Shown here: positions 11,970 to 23,379 of the stretch, in pieces
Layout: the number at the start of each line of letters is the position of its first letter
How positions within the stretch are numbered: position 1 is the first letter of the stretch
NCBI GenBank assembly: GCA_015956445.1
Contig: WIUZ02000008.1
Coordinates: 558,001-622,000 of the forward strand
Direction of reading: 5' to 3'
Length of the DNA stretch: 64,000 nucleotides
DNA from: Thelephora terrestris
Taxonomy: Eukaryota > Basidiomycota > Agaricomycetes > Thelephorales > Thelephoraceae
Position numbers and translations under genes: made by a program
Notes under the pieces: generated by a model
Database searches by the model: none
What the model saw: only the letters and a program-made list of their open reading frames with translations
What the model was told of the DNA's origin: nothing

Positions 11970-12224
11970 CATTGTTCAGAATTCTCTATCATGTGTTTTT
12001 GTTTCACTCGGGCTCTTTGATGATAATCCACGTGGGTTTTTTGTAATATGATACCCCTCTCTGAGACGTCCTTCAAGAAGCTATTTACCTTACAGCACCA
12101 TAACGTTGGGTCGAACGACCACGGCGACAAGCAAGATGCTGATGGCAGATGGCAGATGCTCAACAAGGGCTCGTAGTCGAAGGGCGAGTCCCCTAGAGAG
12201 TTACGAATTTAATTGCAAGATGCG

Positions 12225-12385
12225 ACTGGGGATTGATAATTGAAGGAACGTATTTGGGGGCGTAGTAATACCGTGCAGTGCCACGCTCTTGTTTTTCGTA
12301 CTCGGGAGCGACGGAGTTCCTGAACAGGCGAGAGGCCCTCTGCAAGGCGGACCGAACCCTTCCTTCGTGGAACGGTGAACGGGCG
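12225..12385 (-). pseudogene. Shard of an ABCC transporter gene
   Basis: The minus-strand translation holds GRVRSALQRASRLFRNS and EKQERGTARYYYAPKYVPSI. These parallel GRVRCAWQRASHPFRNS and the EKEERSFADAYTPKPVTPI stretch of the ABC fragment at 3236-4681. Only about 50 codons survive. It sits beside the 3' end of F-box remnant (iv), the same F-box/ABC neighbourhood as in the first part of the array. Confidence 0.65.
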
Positions 12386-12419
12386 CTTAATAAACTACAC
12401 CGAGAAAGCCGGATTGGAA

Positions 12420-13740
12420 AGGTCGCCATTAAACTCCCTGACGTGTTTTTTGGGTGGGCGAGTCTATGTGGAATACGGGGGAAACATAGCCTTGCGACCA
12501 GCAAGCCCCGGAGTCCTGACGCTGCGCCGCAGCATGCCGTGGGGCCAAAAGGCATCGAGCTTGTCCGCTGCAGCGATCCCCATAGTGCGAAGGGAAAGAC
12601 GTGTACGATTGCCAGCGAAGAGGAGGATGATGAAACAACAGTGAGCAAGGAGGCATGAATGGAGGTTATGCACTCCCAAGCTCTTCGACGCAGACAACCC
12701 GGAAGCCCTAGGGCGCTTGACATTGATTTTTTTGGACAACCCCCTCATGAAATCCAGCGACAATGACCGGGGATAACTCCCCCATGGGTCCGTCATATAT
12801 CATATCCATCAATCCAAGGATGTCCACAGGCCTGCTGCATCCTGCGAGTGTGAACCTGTGAGAGTCCATCGATAGTCCCGAATATCCGACACCCGTGGTT
12901 ATCATCGGGCACATGCTATCAACCCGTGCAGTGCACCGAATAAGGTAAGGCCGATGTGGTGTCAGTTAACCATTCCCCTTATCTGGATTGACGTGCGACG
13001 TAGAAGGGAGAATTTCGGGAGCAGATGGAGGGTCGCGAGGTTGTCAGGCGTGATTGCTGGAATCCTGTCATAGAATTAGGCAAAGATTGCGCGCCACGCA
13101 CAGCTCGAAGTCAGTTTTAAGGCGGGACTGGCAACCAAAAGGTCGAGGAACAGAGAAATAGCGCAGCAGGAGTGTAGGGGTTGAGGGCTGTGAATGATCT
13201 GAAGCAAAGGAGTTTCGCGTCGGAAGAGGCGCCCAGCAGGGAGAGTGACCGTCACGGTATAGTCTCGGACATATAATCAAGGATCGGTGGGAGACCGGGA
13301 CCATATTCACAGGTGGGCGAGTTTGTCCGAGAGGTCGGAGAGAGCATAGGCGTTGAGTGGAGACCAGCGGAACTCTCTAAGAAAGTGGAGGCTATCTTTG
13401 GCGGCTGCGCATGTAACGAAGTCCACAGGCTCAGGCAGGATGTTAGTGTCCCCCTCCATCTGTGACAATTGCGGACTCTAGCAGGCAGACGTACCGCGGT
13501 GCATCGAGTCTGAGAGGGTTGCTGTGATGGTGGGCAACCCGGGCGACAATCCTGGAGGACGGTTCTGTGGCGTGGTCGTCTATAGCTAACATCCCGAAGG
13601 GAGCGGGGCTCGCCCGACAGTATTCTATTCGGCAGAAAATTCCGATCCTGTCGCCCTTCTATCTCGGATAAGTGAGTTGGCGAACATACGTCTAAAACGG
13701 AGAGCGACTCTTCCCGTCAGGTTGCTGCCAACTCCCACGG
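12420..13740 (-). pseudogene. F-box/LRR gene remnant (iv)
   Basis: Similarity to the intact F-box gene runs from its 3' end (12425) to the first-exon region (about 13690). Examples are MDSHRFTLAGCSRPVDI near 12860 (compare MDSHRFTLVGRCGPVDI in the intact gene) and the leucine-rich segment near 13100-13300. The length is near that of a full gene, but the frame shifts repeatedly. It is a decayed paralogue. Confidence 0.65.
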
Positions 13741-15560
13741 GGTGCCTCGTGGCACGCTTGATCGATTCATCCGTTACTACGCCATATTCGGATTCTTGAT
13801 ACAGGATTGTTCGCAGCGTACTTCACGATGCATACCTCGTTTTACAACTCGGGAGTCGCTCTATCAATCGTCCTTTTATGAATGTGTTCAGGCCAGAGAA
13901 TCGGATGATCCGACCACGAGGGAGAGGGACTTGTTCTCACCTTGATCAAATGCTGGCTGCCCAATCCCCGCGCAAACCCACCTATGATAACTTGACATTA
14001 AGGGTTGGTAGGGAATGTTTCATTTGATCTGCCCCCAGGTCAGTAGAGCGGGAAGTAAGTAAATCTTTTGAAAGGATGATAAAAATGGGTACTTGCAAAT
14101 GAAAATGTCGGAAACTGATCCGATAAAGAAACTTTCTCGTTCGTCAGACATTTGTAAAAGATCTCGTGCGCGGTGACGAGGGATTGGGTTACTGTCCCTA
14201 AGGTTACACTGGTGAATATACGTGGGCTGTTGCGGAAAGCCCAGAGAACCCGAGCGAGAGGCCAGGTCAGGACTCCACGCCACGAACTTACTCGCACCGG
14301 CGGAGACATACCAAGATAAGCTTGGACTTGGGGCACTGCGAAACTTTCCGTACCTTGGACTCAGTCAAACTCCACTAGTATCCAGTTCAGTTGTTTTTGG
14401 ACTGAACCGGACCCAAAAAACTGAGGCGAAATAAATCGGCCTCATTCAGTTGCTATGGCTTTTACAGTGAGATGGCCACGCACTTCCAATGGCATAACAA
14501 CAGAGTTTCTGGCTCCATACTAAGTCGCAAATATCTGAGGCTTCCCGGCTAAGTTCGGACAATTTATTGGTTTATGATTTGGTCCCAAAGGCTACACTGA
14601 GCGACTTCCCATGACGTCTGGAGTTGGGGCCAAATGGGGTGTCATTTTATGTCCCCCCAATACCTCGCTTCGACCCCCTGCATGCTTTCAGTATGGGTTT
14701 CGCCTGCTCGCAAGACAGAACGTGCCCATTACGGTTGATCTCCACGGTCAGCATGCTCACGAGACCCTGCGACGCCTTCGCTGTGGGTAAACTCCTACAT
14801 TAGCTGCATGCGGAGGCGTCGTGTTGGCGAGAGGAGCCTGTCCACGCTAGAGGCAATGACGAACAGGAACTCTTGTCAACCTCCCAGTGACTGGCACCCC
14901 GATAGTCACGGGAAAACTTTCTATCTCGTCACGGAAAGTCACCTAATGCCGAAGGAGTATATTCACAGTGGACATCGGAATTTACTCTGATGCCCACTGT
15001 GAAGGCAGCCGTCATGGCCTCGACCATCACGTTGAGACACTGAGATAGTATCCAAACCCATCACCCAAAATTCATGAGTGTGGCGTCACCATCAAAATAC
15101 ACTGCCCGGTGGGGGTCTGGCGGGGCCCTTTCCTCGACTTGCCTTGACCCCCCAGAAGTGCGGGCTCCTCCTATCTGGTGTGCTGCCTCTCAAATGTTAC
15201 TTCTTGCCCTGCCGAGCTTGTGAAGATCACACACGAAGGTACGAATAGAGTTGGCATGCTTGCCTCAACGTGAGCAGTGAGCCCGTTCTGTCGCTGGCGA
15301 ATCTTTCACACATCATGCAAGCTCACCATCACGGTCTCTGTCACGCAGGGAAGAATTGTTTGGCCGTGAGGACTCTTCGGGCAGTCTCCAGATTTCTGCC
15401 AATTAGCGGAAGCTGTCTGAGAGGAATATATGATATACCCGAATCTCCTCTCAGGGACAGTCGCCCGCTATGTGGTGGATTGTAAATCCTAGGGGTTACT
15501 ATTGGCGGCACGGGTTCCTGGTTGTTCTTGCCTCCACGGTGGACAACACCCTCTCGCCAG
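13741..15560. other. Non-coding stretch inside the array
   Basis: The first 210 bp repeat the F-box/kinase intergenic block. From about 13990 to 15550 I see no coding region and no similarity to the other array units. From about 15570 the sequence again resembles the kinase-like promoter region (compare 6100-6310). About 1.5 kb of unrelated DNA therefore appears to separate two parts of one promoter-type block. Confidence 0.4.
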
Positions 15561-16388
15561 GGTCGCCTTCACACCCAGCTCAAGGAAGAGATCATTCATG
15601 GCGAAGGTGTGACAAGGTCTCACGAACACGAGGGAACCGTGAGAATCAGCCACGTTAGAGGCGCTGCGTCGTGCTGGACCGGCGAAGTCTGTGTTGAAAG
15701 CATACCAGCGGTCGAAGCGGGTGCTGGGGAACCATACGACAACACCCCGTTCGACCCCCAGCCGAAGACACGGTCTAGTAGGTTCTGGCAATTTACCTTT
15801 TCAGCCGGTGTGTTCCGCGTTTTGAAATTTCAAATGCGGTGGAAAGTCACTCAATTTGAGTTCAGTTGACACATCGAATGCTCGAGATCTACATCAATTC
15901 CTCTTCATTTTACCCCTTCTCACGTTCTGCGCTGTTTGACCGAATCAAAATCAAGACCGCTGGAGGCCGAAACACCACGTCGCGATATGTGGGTACTGAC
16001 CTCTGCGAGAACTCTATGGAGGTCGCCGATTAGTAATCGGTGGAGGACGGCCGTGGATCCTGCCGCCGGCCGACTATATTGCTCGGGAACCGATTATGAA
16101 ATTCATTTTCGCAAGGACCCGGCACTAGAAAATGCCGATATGGCGCAGCCAGCCCAAAGAAACATACTCGCGCGGCTCAAGTGTCCACCAACTCCGCGCA
16201 TACCTTCCAGTCAGGCACCGTCAAGAAACCTTGGAAGCAACTTGGAAGCAAGGTAATTTGATCACGGCCCCACGTGACCAGCTCAATCATAGTGAATTCG
16301 AATCGGATTTCGAGCGTTTCCTGGACTCAACGTCAAGCAGAGTTTCTGGGTGTTGGGGTCGCAATTCAGCAAGCAGTGTTGTCTCAAG

Positions 16389-16396
16389 TATAAAAG
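16389..16396 (+). promoter_or_regulatory. TATA box of kinase-like gene D
   Basis: TATAAAAG preceded by CTCAAG, as in copy B, 63 bp before the start codon. Confidence 0.6.
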
Positions 16397-16458
16397 CGAA
16401 AAATGGGGTCGCTACAGTCCTCATCAACCCTAAGCCCTTCACTCCTGCCTCAGACACC

Positions 16459-17725
16459 ATGGAACACGCCGACGTTGGCCGCTTGTACCCTGCCAACGCT
16501 ACCGGGATTCGACTTAACCAGGTTTCTAGCAAGGTGCCCAAGCTCATGGCTCTACGTTGTTTATTATGCTAAAGTTTCGCAGACCAATGGCTCCGTGAAC
16601 ATTGCCGGCGTTCTCGACGATAATAAACTCACTGTATCACTGCACTCATCTGGGGGTCCTCTTTTGAAGCGGGGTAATCTTTTGAAGCGAATCTGCCACA
16701 GGCTCAACAACCAGGATGTGCGGATTATTGGACACATTCCCGGCCACACCCACGGACGCTGCGAGGTTTTGGCCGGCGAGACGAATGAAGGCCTCAAACT
16801 CGTGATTGAGTCACATCGGTGCTTCGAAGATGACCCGCAGGGCAACTCCTCTGCCCAGAAGGTATAGACGAACATCAACCACCTGACGTCTTATTTACCA
16901 TTTGAGTACAGAAGTTTTACCGCCATGCCCTCATCTGCGGCGACCTATCTCATACAAACATCGTACCTTTCCTTGGGGTCCATTCCAGTAACCAGTTCCC
17001 CTACGCTTGCATTTTCAAAGCGGGTGGCAAGGAAAACCTCAAAGAATATCTTGGAGGCAACCCCGGTGCTTCAAGGTTGAAAGCGGTAAGCAGCCTGCTT
17101 TCGTTTTGTGGTATACTTCCGATGCTAACCCGTTTTGCATGGGGGACCAGCTGGCAGAAGTTGCTCGAGGTCTCCACCACATCCACGATTTAGGCATAGT
17201 CCACGGTAGCATTAGAGCCGTACGGATGTTTGATTCTCCATGACCGTTCTGCGCTCACTCTGCCTCCAGGCAAACATACGCATCGATGACCAAGGGACCG
17301 CCAAAATAGCTGGATTTGCTTCCGCTACGCTTCCCAATATCACATCGGAAGACTTTGATGATTCTGGTAGATCCGACGTCTCGCGATGGTCCAGCCCCGA
17401 GATATGTCACGGTAACGGGTTAACCGAGGCAAGCGACGTATATGCCTTTGGAATGCTGGCATATGAAGTGAGTTTGAGTTCCCGCACGGTACATCGACCT
17501 TACTCGATTTGCTCCCAGGCTTTCTCTGGCCAAGTGCCTTTCCACGGTAAGGTAGACACCGCTGTGGTGATCGCGGTGATCAACGGAAATGAGCGACCTC
17601 CCCGTCCCGCTCATCAGGAATTGTCTGACCAATTGTGGGGAATGATCGAAAAGTGCTGGCAAAAGGAGCCTTCGGATCGTCCCACTATCCGGGAGCTGGT
17701 CGCCTTCTTGGAGTTGGAGAAATAA
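16459..17725 (+). CDS. Predicted pseudokinase D
   Basis: Exons 16459-16533, 16583-16861, 16912-17085, 17151-17219, 17270-17467 and 17519-17725 join in phase 0 to about 333 residues. Exon 2 is 12 nt longer than in B, from a short internal repeat (LLKR...LLKR). The core positions read LVIE for VAIK, HGSIRA then AN for HRDxxxxN, and GFA for DFG. RWSSPE, ASDVYAFGMLAYE and CWQKEPSDRPT remain. It faces the intact F-box gene tail to tail. It is a complete reading frame with a proper TATA box and is likely expressed. Confidence 0.8.
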
Positions 17726-19098
17726 TTATCGTTCACAGCGTTAGCCCAATTAGACTTCCTGTTCGGATACTATCTTGTTACAAGGTCCAGATCACACAAT
17801 TAGTTTCTCTTGACTTTCACCTATTATTTCACCGGACGATGTAGCTAGTATATAGGGGCTCGAACCTATGTCCTGTAGCTACTATGAAATTCTTGATATA
17901 AATTTACTTAGACAATGAAAGTGGTGATCACAAACAAAACTGGACGAAACCGAAAAAAAAATTCACAGAAAAGGCCCTCCCTCCTCACCCTCCTCCTGAT
18001 CGTAGTCTGGTCAAGCTGCGTCACGAAAAAGGATCCATACCGGCGCACACGCTGCCACATTGTCGCTCTTATGCTTCCTTCGGCCCGATTATTTGATTGT
18101 TGCGTCGGCACGATTATTTGTCTGCTGCAACTGGCTCCCCTGGCCAGTTGCCATTCCTCCCCTTCCGGTTATCCACCTAGCTACCCCTTGCCAATCTCCC
18201 TGGCTACCCGCGTCACCCTTCTTTATTCGACTCCCTTGTATAAGCACGTGTATACAGCGTTAACTTTAAATCAGTTGCGGAACAAGAGTCCGAAAACAAA
18301 ACAAAAAATCAGGATACCACTAGTAGTTGTAGTTTGAAACAGCCGCAGTCCATCCCACTAAAATTGGCACCATCCCAAGTAGATTTGCGCTCGGATGCCT
18401 GTTCCCTGCCGCCACCGGTTGCACGTTGATGGCACGCCCCGGGCGTTGCGGGATCATTTCCTTTTATAGATTCCCAGCGCACTGTTTCCAGCCAGCACGG
18501 GGTAATTTGGCCTCCTTACTTACGTGATTACATGCAAAGTATTGAAGTGAAAGTTGCGCCAAAAACGGGCCAAAGCCTGCGCGGCACCATCTAACCCAAT
18601 GTCCATTCCGACGCGTCAAACTCTATCGATCCCGCTGCTTTAATTTACATCTGCGATTGGATTGGATGTGATCATTTTTATTCCGTCAGCTCAGGAAAGC
18701 GACCATTGCGGGTCCCCATCTGGATACTATACTGATTCCTCTTATAGATATAAATCGGTAGCTTCGAGTACTCTGAGCAGACAGAGGAAAGAAAATCCGG
18801 TTGGTGTATTACCTCCATGCGCCACCCATCACACTGTTCCATAAATATTTCTGACGAGGCGAGACAAATATCGTGCGGACAGCTATGGCGGTGCCCGGAC
18901 TCTCGACGCATCCCGACTCCGCGCGATCGATGGTACTGAGGTGTCGAATATGGGTAGGCAGTCGGCAGGCGTGCGTCGAGCTGTCAGTGGGATGATGTTC
19001 CGAATGGTCGCGTGAAAGTGGCTGATGCGGCTCGGCCGCTACAGTGATCTGTCCGGATCTCTCGCAATGCAAGCGCAGAGAGTGTATTCGTACAGGTC
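17726..19098. other. Convergent intergenic region, no gene recognised
   Basis: This region lies between the 3' ends of pseudokinase D and the F-box gene. A plus-strand open frame at 17915-18337 has biased composition and no recognisable motif. A GGGGCTCGAACC word at 17855 resembles a tRNA B-box but has no cloverleaf around it. Confidence 0.4.
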
Positions 19099-20697
19099 CT
19101 ACACATTATCTGTCTCCGTAGGGTCGGAGAGAACGCCACTAAACTCCCTGATGTATTTCTGGACGAGCAAGTCTGCGCTGAGGTGCGGGGAGACCAAGAC
19201 CTTGCGGAGAGCGAGCCCTACGTTCCGGCGCTGCGTTGCGATAGGAAGTAGGGCCGAAAGCCATTGGACCTGTCCACTACAGTTAATGATCTCCACAGTG
19301 TGGAGGGAAGGGCATGTGCGATTGTCGGCGAAGGGGGAGAGGATGGAATGACAGTCAGCTGGGAGACACGAACACAGTTTGAGCACTTCCAATCTCCTCG
19401 TCGCATTGAAAAGAGGAGAAAGGTCCAGTTTGGAAGCCCTAGGGCATTCGAGAGAGGTTTGGTGGGCTATAGTCAACTCCTTCACGTAATCGAACGACAA
19501 TGGCTGAGGGTCAAACTCCCGCGGTCCACCATATCCCACAACCCAGTGGATATCCACAGGCCCGCAGCGCCCCACGAGTGTAAACCTGTGCGAGTCCATT
19601 GGCTGTCCCGAACAAGTGAGAACAGTGGTTGTCGTCAAGCTCAGGCTATCGATCTGCGCGAGGTGCCGAATGTTCGTGATGGGGGTGGGCAAGGTGCGGG
19701 ATAAAGACAATGGAGGGCCAGTATCCTCTATCTGAATCAAGGTGCTACATGGGAGGGAGAGTCTCGAGAGGAGGAACTCCGCTGCATCTCGACAATGGAT
19801 GGATATGAGATTGTTTAATGTGATGATAGGACTGTCAACCTGTTCGGTGGTGATTGGGCCCCACACGGAGATCGAGATGAACTCCAAGGCGGGGTTTGCA
19901 GCCAAAAGGTCGAGGAAGGGGGAGAATAGTGCGCCAGGAATGTGAAGGCTGAAGGATGTGAGGGATGTGAAGCGAAGGAACTGCGCGCTGAAAGAGACGC
20001 CCCCCAGAGAGAGTGATCGTATAGTTGACATGTCGCTGAAGAGTGGTGGGAGACAGGGGCAATATTCGTACGTGTCGCCAACCATATCGATAGCGACTTC
20101 AGTAATGACTGGCGAAGGTATCGTAAGTCTTGAGAACACATTGGACAACTCGCGGTGACCATACGCCCTCAAACGCAATGTCTTTATGCGCCTCAGGTGG
20201 GCAGATTCGTAGCAGAGGCGATACATGGTGTGGACGTTGAGCGGGAGGTCGCCAGACCTTTCCAGGAAAATTGAGGCCAGATTGAGCGGTTGATTAAGAA
20301 TCAAAGTCCACAAGCTCGGGCAAGATGTTATGATCTCCCTCCACCTGTGGCAGAGGTGGGTGGACTTGAGCAGGCAGGTGTACCATGGCGTGTCGAACGT
20401 GGGGGAGGAACAGTAGTGGGCGATCCGGGTGATGACCTCGGGTGGGATTCGGTTGCACGGCTGCCTAGAGTTCCGAAGAGAGCGAAGCATTCGTCCGACG
20501 TTCTGTTCGAGAGAGAATTCCAAACCATCAATCTGGTCAAGGGGTTAATTTTCCATTTCGAACAGGTGGGTCGACCAACATACGTCCGAGATGGAGAGTG
20601 AGTCTTGTGTGTTTTCCCCAAACTGGTTGAGAGCCTCCGAGCGTAGCGCTGCGATATGTTGTTCAAGGGCAGTGTAGGCGTCCGAGTGGCCGGACAT
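19099..20697 (-). CDS. F-box/leucine-rich protein (intact copy)
   Basis: Exon 1 (20697-20584) starts MSGHSDAYTALEQ; a GTATGT...CAG intron follows; exon 2 (20532-19099) continues in frame to give about 515 residues. An F-box-like segment with the IPPEVITRIAHYC core lies around residues 65-105. Irregular leucine-rich segments follow to the end (for example IRSLSLGGVSF, LEVLKLCSCLPADC). F-box proteins are substrate receptors of SCF ubiquitin ligases through Skp1; the substrate here is unknown. It is the only copy of five or six in the array with a continuous frame. It is transcribed divergently from pseudokinase E (731 bp apart) and convergently with D. Confidence 0.75.
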
Positions 20698-21355
20698 CTG
20701 GTGTTGTGGCTTTGGAATCCTGGGAGACGGTTGGACACGTCAACCACCGACGGCAAGCACCGATCTACGACTTGCCCTTTGCCACCATCAGAACTCCGTC
20801 TCGTCGAGTGCGCACAAAGCTCATAACCACCACGCGGTCATCTATGGCGACCGCCGGGGCGCTCTACCCAGTTCTGCCGAAAAACTCGAACGCTGCACAT
20901 AGACGCGTTACATGGCTTCAGGCGTCCTTAACGTACCCGAGCCGGCCCCCAAATGCGCCCAACCATTGGCTGTGTCACAAAGACCCACCTTTTTCTTGTA
21001 GTCGGAGGCCGCTTTTTTACGATAGACCCTGGCTTTGGGGTTCTGGATATCCCAAGATCAATATCGAGAATACTGCCCTTGCAAACTTCCCGGAATTCAA
21101 TGCCCTATCCAACTTCTGAACACCGGAGTGTTTGCAGTGCCTCCCACCATGTACTCAGGCTCGTTTCACAACCTAGGAGCCACTGTATTATCTGACTATG
21201 AAAACCAGATTCAATCTCCCTTGGTGATTCATTTCGCTTCCGAATTCGATCCTAGCCCCGTCGATCAAAAATTCGATTTTTGGGAAACCTGAGATCAACG
21301 CCGGGCACAATTTCTGAATATTGGGCTTGGAATTCAATAAGCTGTGGGATTTAAG

Positions 21356-21364
21356 TATAAAAAG
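21356..21364 (+). promoter_or_regulatory. TATA box of kinase-like gene E
   Basis: TATAAAAAG, about 64 bp before the start codon. A TTCCGAATTCGAT motif lies at 21238-21250. Confidence 0.55.
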
Positions 21365-21427
21365 GGAGGGGTGGGCTAGCCACAAATCCCATCCGTCTTT
21401 AACTCTTCCACTCCAACCTCAAGTATC

Positions 21428-22681
21428 ATGCTACAACAACCCAACATGGCCGACGTTGCCCGCCTCAACGCCGGCAGGACTCAAATCGGCCGAGTCCAGG
21501 GCAAGGTGCCCAAATTCTCTGATTCTTCGTTGTCCACGATGCTAAAATCCTGCAGACCAATGGCCTCGGGACCGTTTCCGCGGTTCTCGGCGCTAAAGCG
21601 CTTACCACCTCAATGCGCTGCCCTGATTCCCAAAGCATCGCTTCGGAGCGAACCTGTGTCAGATTTGATGACCAGGAGTTGCAAATCCTTGATGAAATTC
21701 CCAGCAACGCCCAATCCTGTAAACTTTTCCCGGGTGAGACGAAAGAAGGCCTCAAAGTTGTGATCGAGTCCCATCGATGTTTCTCGGCTGACCCACAAAG
21801 AAATGCCTCTGCTCACAAGGTATGGGTGGATATCCGCTGACTGACATTTCATTGACCGCTCGAGTACAGAGATTCCACCTCCATGCCTTCATTTGCAGTG
21901 GCTTATCTCATTCAAACATTGTGCCGTTCCTTGGAGTCTTTTCCAGTAATCAGTTCCCCTGCGCTTGCATCTTCAAATTGGTTGGCAATGAATGCCTCAG
22001 AGAATACCTTGTTAGCAACCCCGGCGCTTCAAGGTTGAAATTGGTGACCAAGCTTTTGTTCTCTGGTAGACCTCGTGCTAACTCCTCATGCATGGGGGAT
22101 CAGCTGGTTGACATTGCTCGGGGCCTCCACCACATCCACGATTTGGACATTGTCCACCGTAGGATCAAAGATGTACGAATGTTTGATTTTCATTGATCGC
22201 TCTCTACTCACTCTGACGCCAGACAAACATACGCATCAGCGACTCAGGGACTGCCATGATAGCTGGGTTTGCTTCCGCTACGCTCCCCGGTATCGCATCG
22301 GAAGGTGTTGACGAGTCTGCCGAATCCAACGCGTCGCGATGGTGTAGCCCCGAAATCATTCGCTCAGGTGGTTCCGAGCTTACCAAAGCCAGTGACATAT
22401 ACGCCTTTGGAATGCTGGCTTATGAAGTGAGTTCCACTTTCCGCATGGTACCCTGACGTTACTCAATTTCTCGCTTTGAGATATTTTCCGGTCGAATGCC
22501 GTTCCACGATAAGTTAGACACCGAGGCGGTAATGATTGTTACCACCACAAATCAGCGACCTCCTCGTCCCATTCATCAGGAATTGTCTGGCGAACTTTGG
22601 CATATGATCGAACGGTGCTGGCAAGAGGATCCATCGCAGCGTCCCACTATCCAGGAGGTCGTCGCGTTCTTGGAGAAATAA
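21428..22681 (+). CDS. Predicted pseudokinase E
   Basis: Exons 21428-21505, 21556-21819, 21870-22043, 22104-22172, 22223-22426 and 22481-22681 join in phase 0 to about 329 residues. It is the most divergent of the complete array copies. VAIK reads VVIE, the catalytic loop reads HRRIKD (Asp to Arg) instead of HGSIRG, and DFG reads GFA. RWCSPE, ASDIYAFGMLAYE and CWQEDPSQRPT are kept. The persistence of an open frame and of every splice site despite this divergence suggests constraint on the fold, not on catalysis. Confidence 0.8.
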
Positions 22682-22884
22682 GTTTCGATCTGATACCGTT
22701 AGCCGACGCTTAGACTCCCCGTTCAGAAACGTATCTCGTTGTTTAAGATCAGCTCCTAGTGGTCTAGATATCCCCCGGAATGATCATGATACCTCTTTGT
22801 TTTTCCCCCATGATTTTACCAGAGCTTGGTACTCTTTCTCTCGTGCCCAAGACCCGTAGTGCGACGACTCCTGATAATCGGCCG

Positions 22885-23260
22885 AAATTATTTCAACAAT
22901 GGGGAATTACGAGGTCGTTGATCGCCCAAATGTCGACACTTTCGACCGGGATTGTGCGCCGGTGACAGGGATCAGGGAAGCGAAGGAGTTTCGTATCGAA
23001 AGAGACGTAGAGCATGTCGAATGTGGGAAAAGAGCACCGGAGGGTAATCCGGGTCACAAACTCTGGTGGGGCTCGGTTACATGGTCCTCTAAAATAATTT
23101 GGTAGCCGTACTATGGCTTTTTGTTCCAAAGAGAGATCTGAAGTAAGTTATCTGGTGATAGCGGGTTAATGAACATAGTCCAAAAGAGAGGGCTGCGTTG
23201 TGGAATTTCCCCCCAGACTGCTCGAAAGCCTCCGAGCGCATCGTTGCGGTGAGAGTTCAA
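22885..23260 (-). pseudogene. F-box/LRR gene remnant (vi), internally deleted
   Basis: The minus strand joins the N-terminal part (NRAPPEFVTRITLRCSFPTFD, as PPEFVTRITLRCSFPTFD; the intact gene has IPPEVITRIAHYCSSPTFD) to a downstream segment (VSFDTKLLRF; the intact gene has VSFSAQFLRF). About 0.4 kb of coding sequence in between and the whole C-terminal half are missing. Confidence 0.7.
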
Positions 23261-23379
23261 GGCGTCCGGTTGGTCAGACACTTGGCGCTGCAGCTTTTGA
23301 ATCTTGAGACCAGTCGGACGGAGTGGACAAGTAACCCGCCGGCGGCAATTGCCGATGTGCGACTTCCCTTGGCCACCAT

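Noticed and set aside
17855-17866. tRNA B-box-like word GGGGCTCGAACC
   Set aside because: No A-box, anticodon arm or acceptor pairing around it on either strand. A diverged version lies at the same place after gene B, so it belongs to the repeated 3' flank.
17915-18337. Plus-strand open frame of 140 codons
   Set aside because: Biased composition, no motif, no promoter signal; it lies in a convergent intergenic region.
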